A stretch of DNA of 64,000 nt, taken from Echinicola marina (GTDB lineage Bacteria > Bacteroidota > Bacteroidia > Cytophagales > Cyclobacteriaceae). Location of the stretch: contig NZ_CP080025.1 of assembly GCF_020463795.1 (NCBI RefSeq), forward strand, positions 2,291,501-2,355,500, read 5' to 3'. The notes below the pieces were generated by a model. That model saw only the letters and a program-made list of their open reading frames with translations, ran no database searches and was not told the DNA's origin. Made by a program: the position numbers and the translations under genes. Positions 43,985-52,824 of this stretch are shown in pieces; position 1 is the first letter of the stretch, and every line of letters starts with the position of its first letter.

Positions 43985-45250
43985 ATGAAGACAAAAAAGA
44001 AAAAGACCAATTGGCAAAAGGTCAGGAAGTTTTTTAATGATGTCCACCTTTGGGTAGGCCTAGCAGGAGCTTTGGTGCTCATCCCTATTTGTTTGTCAGG
44101 AACCATTTATGTCTATAATACAGAACTGCAGGAGATGTTCAGCTCTCATCTTCATTGGATCGATAAGGAAGATGGACAAAATAAGTTAGCAGTGGAAGAC
44201 TTGATTCGAAGTCTATCCAGTAAGGTGGATGGAAATATTACCAATGTGTCGATTCCTTATTCAGATGAGAGAACCTATCAATTTTCCGTTAAGGAAGAAG
44301 GAAGCCGGAGCCGATTTGGTACGACGTATTATATGAATCCGTATAATGGGGAAATTGTAGGGAATTCAGAGGAGAAAAATGCGATAGCCGGCTTTATGCG
44401 GGACATGTTCAGTCTGCACAGATGGTTATTATTGGATAAAATAGAAGAACCAATTTTCGAAGGACTGGAAAATAGAAAGTTGGGAAGTTATATTTCAGGA
44501 ACAGCCACTATATTGTTTACAATTGGATTGATTACTGGGATAGTGATTTGGTTTCCTCAAAAGTTGAAGAGTTGGAAGCAGGGATTAAAATTGAAGTTGA
44601 ATGGTAGCTGGAAACGCGCCAATCATGATCTGCACAATACATTGGCTTTTTATTCTTTTTTATTTTTATTGATCATGGGCTTGACAGGTCCGCAATGGTC
44701 TTTTCCATGGTACCGTACAGCCTTACAAAAAACACTGGGGACCTACCAGGCCTCAGGCCAGAGAGGTGGACATGGTGGGCCACCTCAAGCCATGAAGGGA
44801 AATGATGCTGAAGAACATCAGGCAGAAATACCTTCTTTTTTGGCTTTTGAAGAGTATATCAAAGTCGTGGACGAAAATTTGCCCTACGATGGAGAATACA
44901 GGATCAGCATTCCTCAAGATGCCAATAGTAAGCTAGAAATCTCGAAAAATAAAGTGGGATTTTTTGCCCCCGCGGCAGGGGACAAGGTGAGTTTGGATAT
45001 TAAAACCGCAGGGGTCAATGATATTCAGATTTTTTCAGATCAACCGTTTAATCAAAGAATAGCCAGGTCCATAAAGGCACTACATATTGGTTCTGTGTAT
45101 GGTGGATTTAGCAAATTGCTTTATTTTATTGCTTGCTTGATTGCTACTAGTTTACCAATTACTGGAACATTGATTTGGATCAATAAGATGAAGAAAAAGC
45201 CTGCCAGAAAAAAGAGGATTGAAAAGAGGGAGGTAAGTGTGGCATCTTAG
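43985..45250 (+). CDS. PepSY-associated transmembrane protein (FegB/PiuB-like)
   Basis: The first ATG (43985) gives 421 aa starting MKTKKKKTNWQ; a TTG nine bases earlier is possible. Four transmembrane helices are seen (about residues 20-42, 165-190, 215-235, 370-393) with PepSY-type periplasmic segments between them. The helix-1 region FNDVHLWVGLAGALVLIPIC, the histidine pairs in MFSLHRWLL and in RANHDLHNTLAFYS, and ALHIGSVYGGFSKLLYFIA near 365 are typical of proteins proposed to reduce ferric-siderophore in the inner membrane. It completes the iron-type operon. Confidence 0.85.
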   Translation: MKTKKKKTNWQKVRKFFNDVHLWVGLAGALVLIPICLSGTIYVYNTELQEMFSSHLHWIDKEDGQNKLAVEDLIRSLSSKVDGNITNVSIPYSDERTYQFSVKEEGSRSRFGTTYYMNPYNGEIVGNSEEKNAIAGFMRDMFSLHRWLLLDKIEEPIFEGLENRKLGSYISGTATILFTIGLITGIVIWFPQKLKSWKQGLKLKLNGSWKRANHDLHNTLAFYSFLFLLIMGLTGPQWSFPWYRTALQKTLGTYQASGQRGGHGGPPQAMKGNDAEEHQAEIPSFLAFEEYIKVVDENLPYDGEYRISIPQDANSKLEISKNKVGFFAPAAGDKVSLDIKTAGVNDIQIFSDQPFNQRIARSIKALHIGSVYGGFSKLLYFIACLIATSLPITGTLIWINKMKKKPARKKRIEKREVSVAS

Positions 45251-45293
45251 ATGACACATTTGAAAGTATAGAGTAGAATCAAGACAATTGGGG

Positions 45294-45340
45294 ACACAAA
45301 AACACCAATTACCATTATAGGTTGATTGGTGTTTTTGTGT
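45294..45340. terminator. Bidirectional terminator between PepSY and HAD genes
   Basis: A 16-bp perfect stem (ACACAAAAACACCAAT at 45294-45309 against 45325-45340) with a 15-base loop lies between two convergent genes and is followed by TTTT on the plus strand. Confidence 0.85.
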
Positions 45341-45352
45341 TTTTGGGAAGCT

Positions 45353-46177
45353 TTACAAGCAATATTTTTCAATCATCATGGCTACTCCATCCTCTGTGTT
45401 TTTGGCGGTAATTTCATTGGCTACAGCTTTGACTTCTTCTCTGGCATTGCCTACCGCTACTCCATGGCCAACAGCTTTTAGCATTTCTATATCATTATAG
45501 TTGTCACCAAAGGCCATTACTTCTGACATCTTGATGTCATATTTCTCATTGAGCAAAAGGGCTAAGGCACTGGCTTTTGAAATAGCTTTAGGGGCAATTT
45601 CAATATAGGTGTCTTTGGAGCGGTACAGGTGTAAATCTCCATTTTTTTCATTTTCCAGGATACTGAAAATAGAGTCTATTTGCTCGACAGGTCCCATACA
45701 CATGACTTTATGCGCCCCCGCCTGCTTGTCCTTCCAATGACTTTTGACTTCTTCCCAGCCCTTGATTACTGGATTTACCTTAGTGCTGGTAATTTCCCTT
45801 TGGGTCCAAAAATCATCCTGAGGAACATACCATTCGTCCTCATGGTAAAGACTGATGTGAATGTCCGTTCCCTTGGCCAAGGAAGCGATATGCTCCACAA
45901 TATCAAGAGATATCTTTACGGAGTCCAACAGCTCGAAATTTTCTTCTTTTCCATTAAAATGAATAATATAGCCCCCATTATAGCAGATCATGGGGTTTTG
46001 GAGCCTGCCAAGGTCGGCCTGTAAATGTCGCATGGCACTGGGCATTCTGGAAGAAGCCAGAATGACGGGAAAATCTTCAGGTAGTTGTTTGATGGCAGCA
46101 ATGGTACGCTCAGAAATTTCCCTGTTTTTATTGAGAAAAGTGCCGTCTATATCTGTGCAAAGGGCTTTAATGTTCAT
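45353..46177 (-). CDS. Cof-type HAD-IIB hydrolase
   Basis: The 274-aa protein has all four HAD motifs: CTDIDGTFLNKNREIS (motif I, nucleophile Asp8), ILASSRMPSAM (motif II), a Lys near 200 in IAPKAISKASAL (motif III) and VMAFGDNYNDIEMLKAVGHG (motif IV), with the C2B cap between II and III. Members dephosphorylate sugar phosphates or flavin precursors in the cytoplasm; the substrate cannot be read from sequence. It begins one base before the stop region of the small membrane-protein gene upstream, so the two are probably co-transcribed. Confidence 0.9.
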   Translation of the reverse strand: MNIKALCTDIDGTFLNKNREISERTIAAIKQLPEDFPVILASSRMPSAMRHLQADLGRLQNPMICYNGGYIIHFNGKEENFELLDSVKISLDIVEHIASLAKGTDIHISLYHEDEWYVPQDDFWTQREITSTKVNPVIKGWEEVKSHWKDKQAGAHKVMCMGPVEQIDSIFSILENEKNGDLHLYRSKDTYIEIAPKAISKASALALLLNEKYDIKMSEVMAFGDNYNDIEMLKAVGHGVAVGNAREEVKAVANEITAKNTEDGVAMMIEKYCL

Positions 46178-46441
46178 TTAGCTGTATTGTGGAAATAGTA
46201 AAGGAAATGTACTTAGGCCAATAATGCCTACGAACAAAATTACAAAAGCTATTCCGATTGCCCATAAAATTAATGCTGCTTTGGCATAATTGGCTTTGCT
46301 AATAGGCGTGCTTTTATCAAATGCCCATACAAGAAGCATGATAAAACCTAAAAAAGGAATGCCTGAAATTATAAGGGTAATGATCCAATCACCAGTGGAA
46401 ACTGGGATTTGAGGTCTTTGGTGATAGTTATATTGCTGCAT
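46178..46441 (-). CDS. Small two-helix membrane protein
   Basis: 87 aa with a polar N-terminus rich in Gln and Tyr (MQQYNYHQRPQIPVSTGDW) and two long hydrophobic helices (about residues 20-43 and 55-80) joined by KSTPISKANYAKA. It is directly adjacent to the HAD gene (stop and start touch). I cannot name the family with certainty. The start is well placed because an in-frame stop lies close upstream. Confidence 0.6.
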   Translation of the reverse strand: MQQYNYHQRPQIPVSTGDWIITLIISGIPFLGFIMLLVWAFDKSTPISKANYAKAALILWAIGIAFVILFVGIIGLSTFPLLFPQYS

Positions 46442-46578
46442 ATTATTTATCAGATAATTTGGTATGAAGAATTTTCGATGATAGTAAATTAAAAGTGAGG
46501 TGTTGCCCTTTGAGATGAGGCGTAATTAGAAAAGTCCCCTATTAATTGCATTTTACTTTTGATTAACCAATTACTTAT

Positions 46579-46986
46579 TTATTCCTCTGAAAGGCTAGCT
46601 ACTTCAAATAGATAGCTGCTTTGGTAGAGGGTTTGAGGCGGAATCTCTTCGGAAGTCTTGATGATAAAGATTTCTATTTCTTTATAGTCTTGGCTTTCTG
46701 TTGCTTCAATATATGCTTTGGCACATTTTCGGGCAATATTGGCTTCATTTTCGTATAACTCCGGTAATTTCCCATTATAAAGTCTCAATTCAATTTTACT
46801 TTGCTGCTCACTAAGGTTTTTTTGGAAATTGGCTTCAATTCGGTTAAAATGCCCAATGGCCATTACCTCACCTTGTCCCTTGAACATACTGGAATTGGCG
46901 ATTAGCTCAATGAGTGCTTCGGGATTGCAACTGCAGCCAGAAAGGAAGTAGGCCAGGAATAAAATTAAAAAGCTGAACTTATTCAT
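46579..46986 (-). CDS. Small lipoprotein, unknown
   Basis: 135 aa with a lipoprotein signal (MNKFSFLILFLAYFLSGC, lipidated Cys18). The mature part has the layout of a small alpha/beta domain with strands at KIELRLYNGKLPEL and EIEIFIIKTSEEI. No family recognised. It lies on the minus strand, 137 bp upstream of the small membrane-protein gene, and is divergent from the FUSC genes. Confidence 0.65.
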   Translation of the reverse strand: MNKFSFLILFLAYFLSGCSCNPEALIELIANSSMFKGQGEVMAIGHFNRIEANFQKNLSEQQSKIELRLYNGKLPELYENEANIARKCAKAYIEATESQDYKEIEIFIIKTSEEIPPQTLYQSSYLFEVASLSEE

Positions 46987-47111
46987 ATTAAAAACTGATG
47001 GTGTTGTTCAAGGTAAAAATAGCAGTATTTTTAGACTATTAAAATAATTCAGCTCATTAGGTGAATCGCCTATAATTGGGGATATTTAAATTTTGGAATC
47101 AAAATTCAGGA

Positions 47112-49256
47112 ATGGCAATTCTTAGACCTGTAGAATTAAAAAGTTTTTTGTTTGGTCAGTACTTTGCTGACGGGGTGAAGATGACCTTGGGCGTGTTACT
47201 TCCTGCTTTGGTCTTTTCCCTGATGGGTGATTTTAGAACCGGTCTTTCCATTTCCCTGGGGGCTTTTTTTGTGAGCCTTTCTGATAGTACAGGGCCTGAA
47301 GAGCATAGAAGAACTGGGATGCTGGCCAGTTGTGGCTTCGTTTTTTTGGCAGCCTTGATCACAGGAATTCTAAATGTCAATGTGTATTTATTGGCGATAG
47401 AGATCTTGGTCTTTTGCTTCTTTTTTGCCATGTTTTCGGTCTATGGGCTTAGGGCTTCATCTGTTGGGTCGGGTGCTTTATTGGCCATGGCCATTTCCAT
47501 AGATTCTCAAAAGACAGAGGCAGCTTTTTGGCTTTATGCACTATTGGTTCTTGCCGGAGGGGTTTGGTATATGGTCTTGAGCCTGTCTATCATGCAGATC
47601 AGGCCTTATCGCGTGGCTCAGCAAGCCTTAGGTGAATGTGTTTTGCAGTTAGCCAGTTATCTGAAATTAAAGGCCAATTTCTATGATACCAAAGTGGATG
47701 TTTCCAAGAATTATCAGGATTTGGCCAAATCCCAAGTGTTGGTTCATGAGCATCAGGAAAGTGTGAGGCAGATGCTTTATAATACCAGGATTAAGGTGGG
47801 GGATTCCATCAAGTCAGGTCAGCTGTTGATTGTGATCTTTGTGGATACCTTGGATATTTTTGAGCAAATGATGTCTTCCCATTACGAGTACAAAAGTTTA
47901 AGAGAAATTTATGGGAAGTATGGGGTTTTGAAGGAAATCGGACTGGGAATACAGCTGATAAGTGATCAGCTCTCGGACTTGGGCTATGCGCTGATCAATA
48001 ATGAAAAGCCCATAAAGAAGTCTTCCAAAACAGTCATCCTTGCCAGGCTAAAGGACCAAATTGAAGATTTGGAAAGGCAAGGCGTAAAATGCCTGATGCT
48101 GCGCAAGATCCAGGCCAACCTCAGGTCTATCAGCAGAAGGGTGGATGATATCTTTAATTATTTTTATAAGGAAGAGCTGACTTTTATTTCCCAGACCAGA
48201 GAGGAAAACCTTTCCAAGTTTGTAGGGCACCAAAATTTCTCTTTAAAATTGATCCGGGATAATCTTACTTTTGAATCCACTGTTTTCAGGCATGCTTTGA
48301 GGCTGTCTGTGACCTGTTTGGTTGGCTTTTTGATCTCTCTACAGCTGTCCTTGGGCCATCATAGTTATTGGGTGGTATTGACCATCTTGGTGATTTTAAG
48401 ACCGGGTTTTAGTTTGACCAAAAGAAGAAATGCCCAAAGGATAATAGGGACTTTGATAGGTGGTGTTTCTGGTGTTATGATTTTGTATTTGGTGCAGGAC
48501 CATACGGCGCGCTTTGTGATTTTGGTGATATTGATGGTGCTGGCCTATTCTTTTTTGAGGATCAAATATGTACTTAGTGTGGTCTTTATGACACCATTTA
48601 TATTTATTGTATATGGTTTTTTGTATCCAGATGCCAATATTCTTATCGCCCGTGAGAGGATCATTGATACCGTTGTTGGTTCAGGTCTAGCTTATTTGGC
48701 CAGTAATTTCTTTTTCCCCAGTTGGGAATATGGTGGATTCAGACATTTGATGAAAGAGGTGGTCAAGGCGGAATTGGAATACCTGGCCCAGGTGATTAAG
48801 CGCTTAGATGCGGATAGATTTGATGAGCTCGCCTACAGGTTGGCCAGAAAAAGAATGTACCTGCAGTCAGCAAACTTGTCCGCTGCATTTCAGCGGATGC
48901 TGGATGAACCAAAAAGTAAGCAGAAAAAGAAAGCATCCTTACACCAATTTGTTGTGCTCAGCCATATTTTGTCCTCCTATTTTTCTACGCTTTCTACCAG
49001 TTTGATTAGGTCAGATATGACACTTTCCTCCCACGATCAGGTTGTTTTGATCAAAAGAGCAAGGAATTACCTGTTACGGTGTTTGGAGCATTTTGGCGAA
49101 CAGGTTTATAAAGTGGATTTTTCCGTTTTAGATCGTTCGGATACCTTGCTTGTTTCAAGGGCTGAAGCTGAAGATGAGCTGTTGACAGAACAGTTGAAGC
49201 TGATCAAAAAGACCTGCAAGGATATTGAGCGACTAAGTAGGGATTTGGGGGATTAA
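47112..49256 (+). CDS. FUSC-family inner-membrane protein, first copy
   Basis: I start at the ATG at 47112 (MAILRPVELKSFLFGQYFAD, 714 aa); an upstream TTG at 47076 is unlikely. The YccS-like layout is clear: five to six N-terminal helices (about residues 20-165), a cytoplasmic helical domain (170-385), a second helix group (390-510, including LSVTCLVGFLISLQLSLGHH and SYWVVLTILVILRPGFSLTK) and a C-terminal cytoplasmic region. The motif YWVVLTILVILRPGFSLTKRR is characteristic of the FUSC domain. The family is related to aromatic-acid exporters of the AaeB type; substrate unknown. A close paralog follows 117 bp later. Confidence 0.87.
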   Translation: MAILRPVELKSFLFGQYFADGVKMTLGVLLPALVFSLMGDFRTGLSISLGAFFVSLSDSTGPEEHRRTGMLASCGFVFLAALITGILNVNVYLLAIEILVFCFFFAMFSVYGLRASSVGSGALLAMAISIDSQKTEAAFWLYALLVLAGGVWYMVLSLSIMQIRPYRVAQQALGECVLQLASYLKLKANFYDTKVDVSKNYQDLAKSQVLVHEHQESVRQMLYNTRIKVGDSIKSGQLLIVIFVDTLDIFEQMMSSHYEYKSLREIYGKYGVLKEIGLGIQLISDQLSDLGYALINNEKPIKKSSKTVILARLKDQIEDLERQGVKCLMLRKIQANLRSISRRVDDIFNYFYKEELTFISQTREENLSKFVGHQNFSLKLIRDNLTFESTVFRHALRLSVTCLVGFLISLQLSLGHHSYWVVLTILVILRPGFSLTKRRNAQRIIGTLIGGVSGVMILYLVQDHTARFVILVILMVLAYSFLRIKYVLSVVFMTPFIFIVYGFLYPDANILIARERIIDTVVGSGLAYLASNFFFPSWEYGGFRHLMKEVVKAELEYLAQVIKRLDADRFDELAYRLARKRMYLQSANLSAAFQRMLDEPKSKQKKKASLHQFVVLSHILSSYFSTLSTSLIRSDMTLSSHDQVVLIKRARNYLLRCLEHFGEQVYKVDFSVLDRSDTLLVSRAEAEDELLTEQLKLIKKTCKDIERLSRDLGD

Positions 49257-49373
49257 CAGATTGTGTTTCAGGTACCTGTTTTTATTGGTGTAGAGTTCAT
49301 TGAAAAATACGTTTTTGTTTTTGGGTGCTTCCATGAAAAATCTGGATATTTATTGAGGGTATAAACTGAAAAC

Positions 49374-51506
49374 ATTCTGAAAGCAGGAATCTTAAAAAGC
49401 ATATTTCGTGGTCAATATTTCACAGATGGTGTAAGGGTCGCTCTGGGAATGATGTTGCCTTTCTTGGTCTTTTATCTGCAAGGGAATTATGTGTTGGGGG
49501 TTTATATGGCATTGGGAGCCCTTATAGTAAGTTTGGCAGACACCACAGGACCAAGGGCCTATAGGAGAAATGGAATGTTGGCCAGCTGTGTCAGTATCTT
49601 TCTCAGTGCTTTGGTGACCGTTTCTTTGAATACAAATGTATATCTGCAGGCCATTCAAGTCCCTGTATTTTGCTTTTTGTTTTCTATGATAACAGTCTAT
49701 GGGGCCAGGGCTTCGGCTGTTGGCTTGGCGGGTTTACTGGTTATGGCCATATCCATGGGGGCCATCAGTACTGGAGCCAGCAGTCTTAAGTTTGCTTTTT
49801 TTATATTGATAGGAGGGGTGTGGTATACTTTGTTCAGCCTCTTTATCTCCCAGGTAAGGCTATTTAGACTTGCGCAGCAGGCTTTGGGAGAATGTGTGCT
49901 GCGAATTTCCAAGTATTTAATTGTCAGGTCGAGGTATTATTTCCCCAGTGAAAATTTAGAGCAGAACAATAGCCAATTGGCCAAATTGCAGGTTTCGGTG
50001 ATCGAGCATCAGGAGACGGTCAGGGAGATTTTGTTTAAGTCAAGGGTAAAGATGGAGGAATCCATTAAGCCCGAACAATTGCTGATAGTCATATTTGTAG
50101 ATATCCTTGATATTTTTGACCAAATGATTTCTTCCCATTATGAATATGAGCAACTCAGGAAGGATTATGGACGCTATGGGATCTTGGAAATGTTTGGGAA
50201 GGTGATCAGAATGGTGGCGGATGATCTGTCCCTACTGGGCTATGCCCTGATCGCTAATGAAAAACCTAAAAAAAATGAAACCCGACAGGCTGCATTGGAG
50301 GGATTGAAAGCGGAAATAGATAGTTTGGGAGCGAAGGGAGTGAAAACATTGGTGTTGAACAGGATTTTTGCCAATCTGCGTGCAATCAGCAATAGGGTAG
50401 AGGATATTCAGAATTACTTTTATGAAGAGCAGTTTACCTTTATCCCCCAGACTTGGGAGGAAAGCCTGTCCAGGTTTGTGGGGAAGCAAAGCTTTTCTTT
50501 GAAATTGATCAGGGACAATTTAAGTCTTGAATCTCCTGTTTTTAGATATGCGCTGAGGTTAGCAGCGGCAGCTTTTGTGGGCTTCCTCCTATCACAAGTT
50601 TCTTTTTTGGGAAAGAACAGTTACTGGGTGGTTTTAGGGATTTTGTTGATCATGCGGCCAAATTTCAGTCTGACGAAAAAACGCAGTTTGAATCAGATTG
50701 TGGGGACACTTGTGGGTGGTATATCAGGCATTTTGATTTTATATTTTGTGGAGGATTACACGCTGAGGATGCTTATTCTGGTACTCTTGATTATCCTCGC
50801 CAATGCCTTTATTCGCATTCGATATTTTTGGAGCGTGGTGTTTATGACACCATTTATATTTATTGTTTTTGGTTTTTTATATCCGGGCAATGATTTGCAG
50901 GTTGCTAGGGAGAGGGTTGTGGATATATTATTGGCCTCAGGAATCTCTTTTGTGTTTATCAAATACTTTTTGCCCACATGGGAATATGGGGGGATGAAAT
51001 CCTTGTTAAAAGACAGTTTGAAAGCGGATTTAGTTTATTTGTCACAGATTATCAGTAGCGTTCAGCCAGAAGCCTTCAATGAGCTGGACTATCGTCTTGC
51101 GCGAAAAAGGATGTTTATGCAAACGGCAAAACTTTCTGCCGCTTTTCAAAGGATGTTGGATGAGCCAAAGCGGCAACAAAAGAATAATGAATTGATGCTC
51201 AAATTAGTGGTGCTCAACAATACTTTGTCTTCTTATTTTTCTTCACTGTCCCATAGTCTGATTGAGGCTAAACAGGAGCTTACTTCTTCCTCCCAGTTTG
51301 TTTTGGTCAAAAGGTCCAGAAACTATTTATTGAGGAGCTTAACACATTTGGGTGAAAGTGGTTTTGAAGTGGATTTTGGGGTATTGGACAATGCCGAAGA
51401 ATTGCTTAGTTCTGGTGGAGTAGTGGAAGATCAGCTATTGACAGAGCAGTTGACTTTGATCAAAAAGACCTGTAAGGACATTGAAAGGCTAAGTAGGTCA
51501 CTGTAA
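49374..51506 (+). CDS. FUSC-family inner-membrane protein, second copy; start codon unclear
   Basis: The protein is similar to the preceding FUSC protein along its whole length (for example DGVRVALGMMLPFLVFYLQG, SYWVVLGILLIMRPNFSLTK, LTEQLTLIKKTCKDIERLSR). The similarity begins at ILKSIFRGQYFTDGV, upstream of the first in-frame ATG at 49449. The only in-frame codons between the stop at 49362 and that point are non-ATG: ATT at 49374 and CTG at 49377 are the best candidates. If 49449 is used, the first residues before helix one are lost. Possible explanations are a rare start codon, loss of the original ATG, or a sequencing error. About 685 to 710 aa. It is co-oriented with the first copy. Confidence 0.82.
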   Translation: MLKAGILKSIFRGQYFTDGVRVALGMMLPFLVFYLQGNYVLGVYMALGALIVSLADTTGPRAYRRNGMLASCVSIFLSALVTVSLNTNVYLQAIQVPVFCFLFSMITVYGARASAVGLAGLLVMAISMGAISTGASSLKFAFFILIGGVWYTLFSLFISQVRLFRLAQQALGECVLRISKYLIVRSRYYFPSENLEQNNSQLAKLQVSVIEHQETVREILFKSRVKMEESIKPEQLLIVIFVDILDIFDQMISSHYEYEQLRKDYGRYGILEMFGKVIRMVADDLSLLGYALIANEKPKKNETRQAALEGLKAEIDSLGAKGVKTLVLNRIFANLRAISNRVEDIQNYFYEEQFTFIPQTWEESLSRFVGKQSFSLKLIRDNLSLESPVFRYALRLAAAAFVGFLLSQVSFLGKNSYWVVLGILLIMRPNFSLTKKRSLNQIVGTLVGGISGILILYFVEDYTLRMLILVLLIILANAFIRIRYFWSVVFMTPFIFIVFGFLYPGNDLQVARERVVDILLASGISFVFIKYFLPTWEYGGMKSLLKDSLKADLVYLSQIISSVQPEAFNELDYRLARKRMFMQTAKLSAAFQRMLDEPKRQQKNNELMLKLVVLNNTLSSYFSSLSHSLIEAKQELTSSSQFVLVKRSRNYLLRSLTHLGESGFEVDFGVLDNAEELLSSGGVVEDQLLTEQLTLIKKTCKDIERLSRSL

Positions 51507-51646
51507 TTGCTTGAATTGTAGCCGAATAAAGTTTTGTAAAATTCGAACTGGATAGAGTATCCTAGTGTAATTTAATTTTTTTTCCTTATTGAAGGGGGGT
51601 AAAATCAGAAATGGTAGTCTTTAATATTAGAACAACCATTTCTTTT

Positions 51647-52672
51647 ATGAACCTTAACAATGTCTCGGACGGGATAATTTTTAAAGTGCTTGCTGGGGAA
51701 GCAAGCAGGGAGGAGCTTGACGTTTTTGAAACTTGGCTTAATGAATCTCCTGATAATGAGGAGAAATTGCAGTTATATAAGGAGTTTTGGCAGCGCAAAA
51801 AAGGAATTAATCGCAAGACGAAGGAACTTGTTTGGAGAAAAGTAGTTGGTGCCATCGGGGAAGTGGAACATGAAGAGAGGAAATTAAAAAAGGTCAATTG
51901 GTCATTCGTGAATATGTTGAAAATTGTTGCCACACTTACTCTTATATTATGTCTTTCGATAGTACTTTTTAAGTATTTGGAAGAAGAGGCGGTGGTTTTT
52001 GAGGATGAAGCAGCCATTAGTTATATAGAAAAGGTAACGCCTAATGGTCAGAAATTGAGTTTAGTGCTTCCAGATGGTACTAAGGTGAAGTTGAATGCCA
52101 ATAGTAAACTCAGGCTACCAAAGGATTTTGAACCAGATAAGAGGGAGGTGTATTTGGAAGGAGAGGCATTTTTTGATGTAAAAAGAGATACACTTAGACC
52201 GTTTTTGATTCATAGTGAGGCGGTGACCACCAAGGTTTTAGGGACATCTTTCAATATCAGGACCAATCCTGAGGAAGCCACCATTTCTATAGCTGTATTG
52301 ACTGGCAAGGTGGAAGTGAATGAGGCTATTGAAAACAAAAAATTGATGTTGGTTCCTTCAGAAATGGCCGTTTTTGATAAGAACAATAAAGGTTTGATAA
52401 AACAATCCTTTGATGAACATATGGTTTTGGGGTGGAAAGATGGTGAAATATGGTTTGAGGACAGCTCTTTTGCTGAGGTGATCAAGCGACTTTCTGCTTG
52501 GTATGGGGTATTCTTTAAGGTCAATAGCAAAATCAAAATAAGTGATAGGTATACAGGGGGCTTTGACAAGCAAAGCCTAGATAATGTCCTGGATGGGATC
52601 TCTTATACCTTTCAATTTGACTATAGGATTCAAGGGGACACCGTTCACATCAATAAGATGCATAAAAAATAA
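51647..52672 (+). CDS. FecR-family anti-sigma factor (with DUF4974)
   Basis: The 341-aa protein (ATG at 51647, MNLNNVSDGIIFKVLAGEAS; an in-frame ATG at 51611 is also open) has an N-terminal cytoplasmic anti-sigma region, one transmembrane helix (about residues 90-108 from the chosen start), and a periplasmic FecR domain (TPNGQKLSLVLPDGTKVKLN, then LPKDFEPDKREVYLEGEAFF and TSFNIRTNPEEATISIAVL). It ends in a DUF4974 domain like a TonB-receptor STN partner. The gene directly precedes the STN-containing SusC, so it should relay substrate binding. Its sigma factor is not next to it as usual; the nearest is at 58489. Confidence 0.9.
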   Translation: MNLNNVSDGIIFKVLAGEASREELDVFETWLNESPDNEEKLQLYKEFWQRKKGINRKTKELVWRKVVGAIGEVEHEERKLKKVNWSFVNMLKIVATLTLILCLSIVLFKYLEEEAVVFEDEAAISYIEKVTPNGQKLSLVLPDGTKVKLNANSKLRLPKDFEPDKREVYLEGEAFFDVKRDTLRPFLIHSEAVTTKVLGTSFNIRTNPEEATISIAVLTGKVEVNEAIENKKLMLVPSEMAVFDKNNKGLIKQSFDEHMVLGWKDGEIWFEDSSFAEVIKRLSAWYGVFFKVNSKIKISDRYTGGFDKQSLDNVLDGISYTFQFDYRIQGDTVHINKMHKK

Positions 52673-52726
52673 TATAAGCTCAAAAAAGAAACTCAACAGT
52701 GTACAACGACAGCAGCTAAAAAAATC

Positions 52727-52810
52727 ATGCTCTTTTACCTAAGCCAAGTTTTGGTCGAGGAGGCTTCGGCAAAAGAGCGATTGTCCTTAGAAATTGAAAA
52801 TTATCACTAA
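52727..52810 (+). CDS. Possible 27-codon leader ORF inside a structured FecR-SusC spacer
   Basis: Starting at the ATG at 52727 the frame reads MLFYLSQVLVEEASAKERLS and ends at 52810, 15 bp before susC. The same DNA can fold: GCTCTTTT (52729-52736) against AAAAGAGC (52771-52778), inside it AAGCC (52741-52745) against GGCTT (52762-52766). A short ORF of this size arises easily by chance, so coding is uncertain; the fold is seen directly. Confidence 0.25.
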   Translation: MLFYLSQVLVEEASAKERLSLEIENYH

Positions 52811-52824
52811 AAACATGTAAAAAT

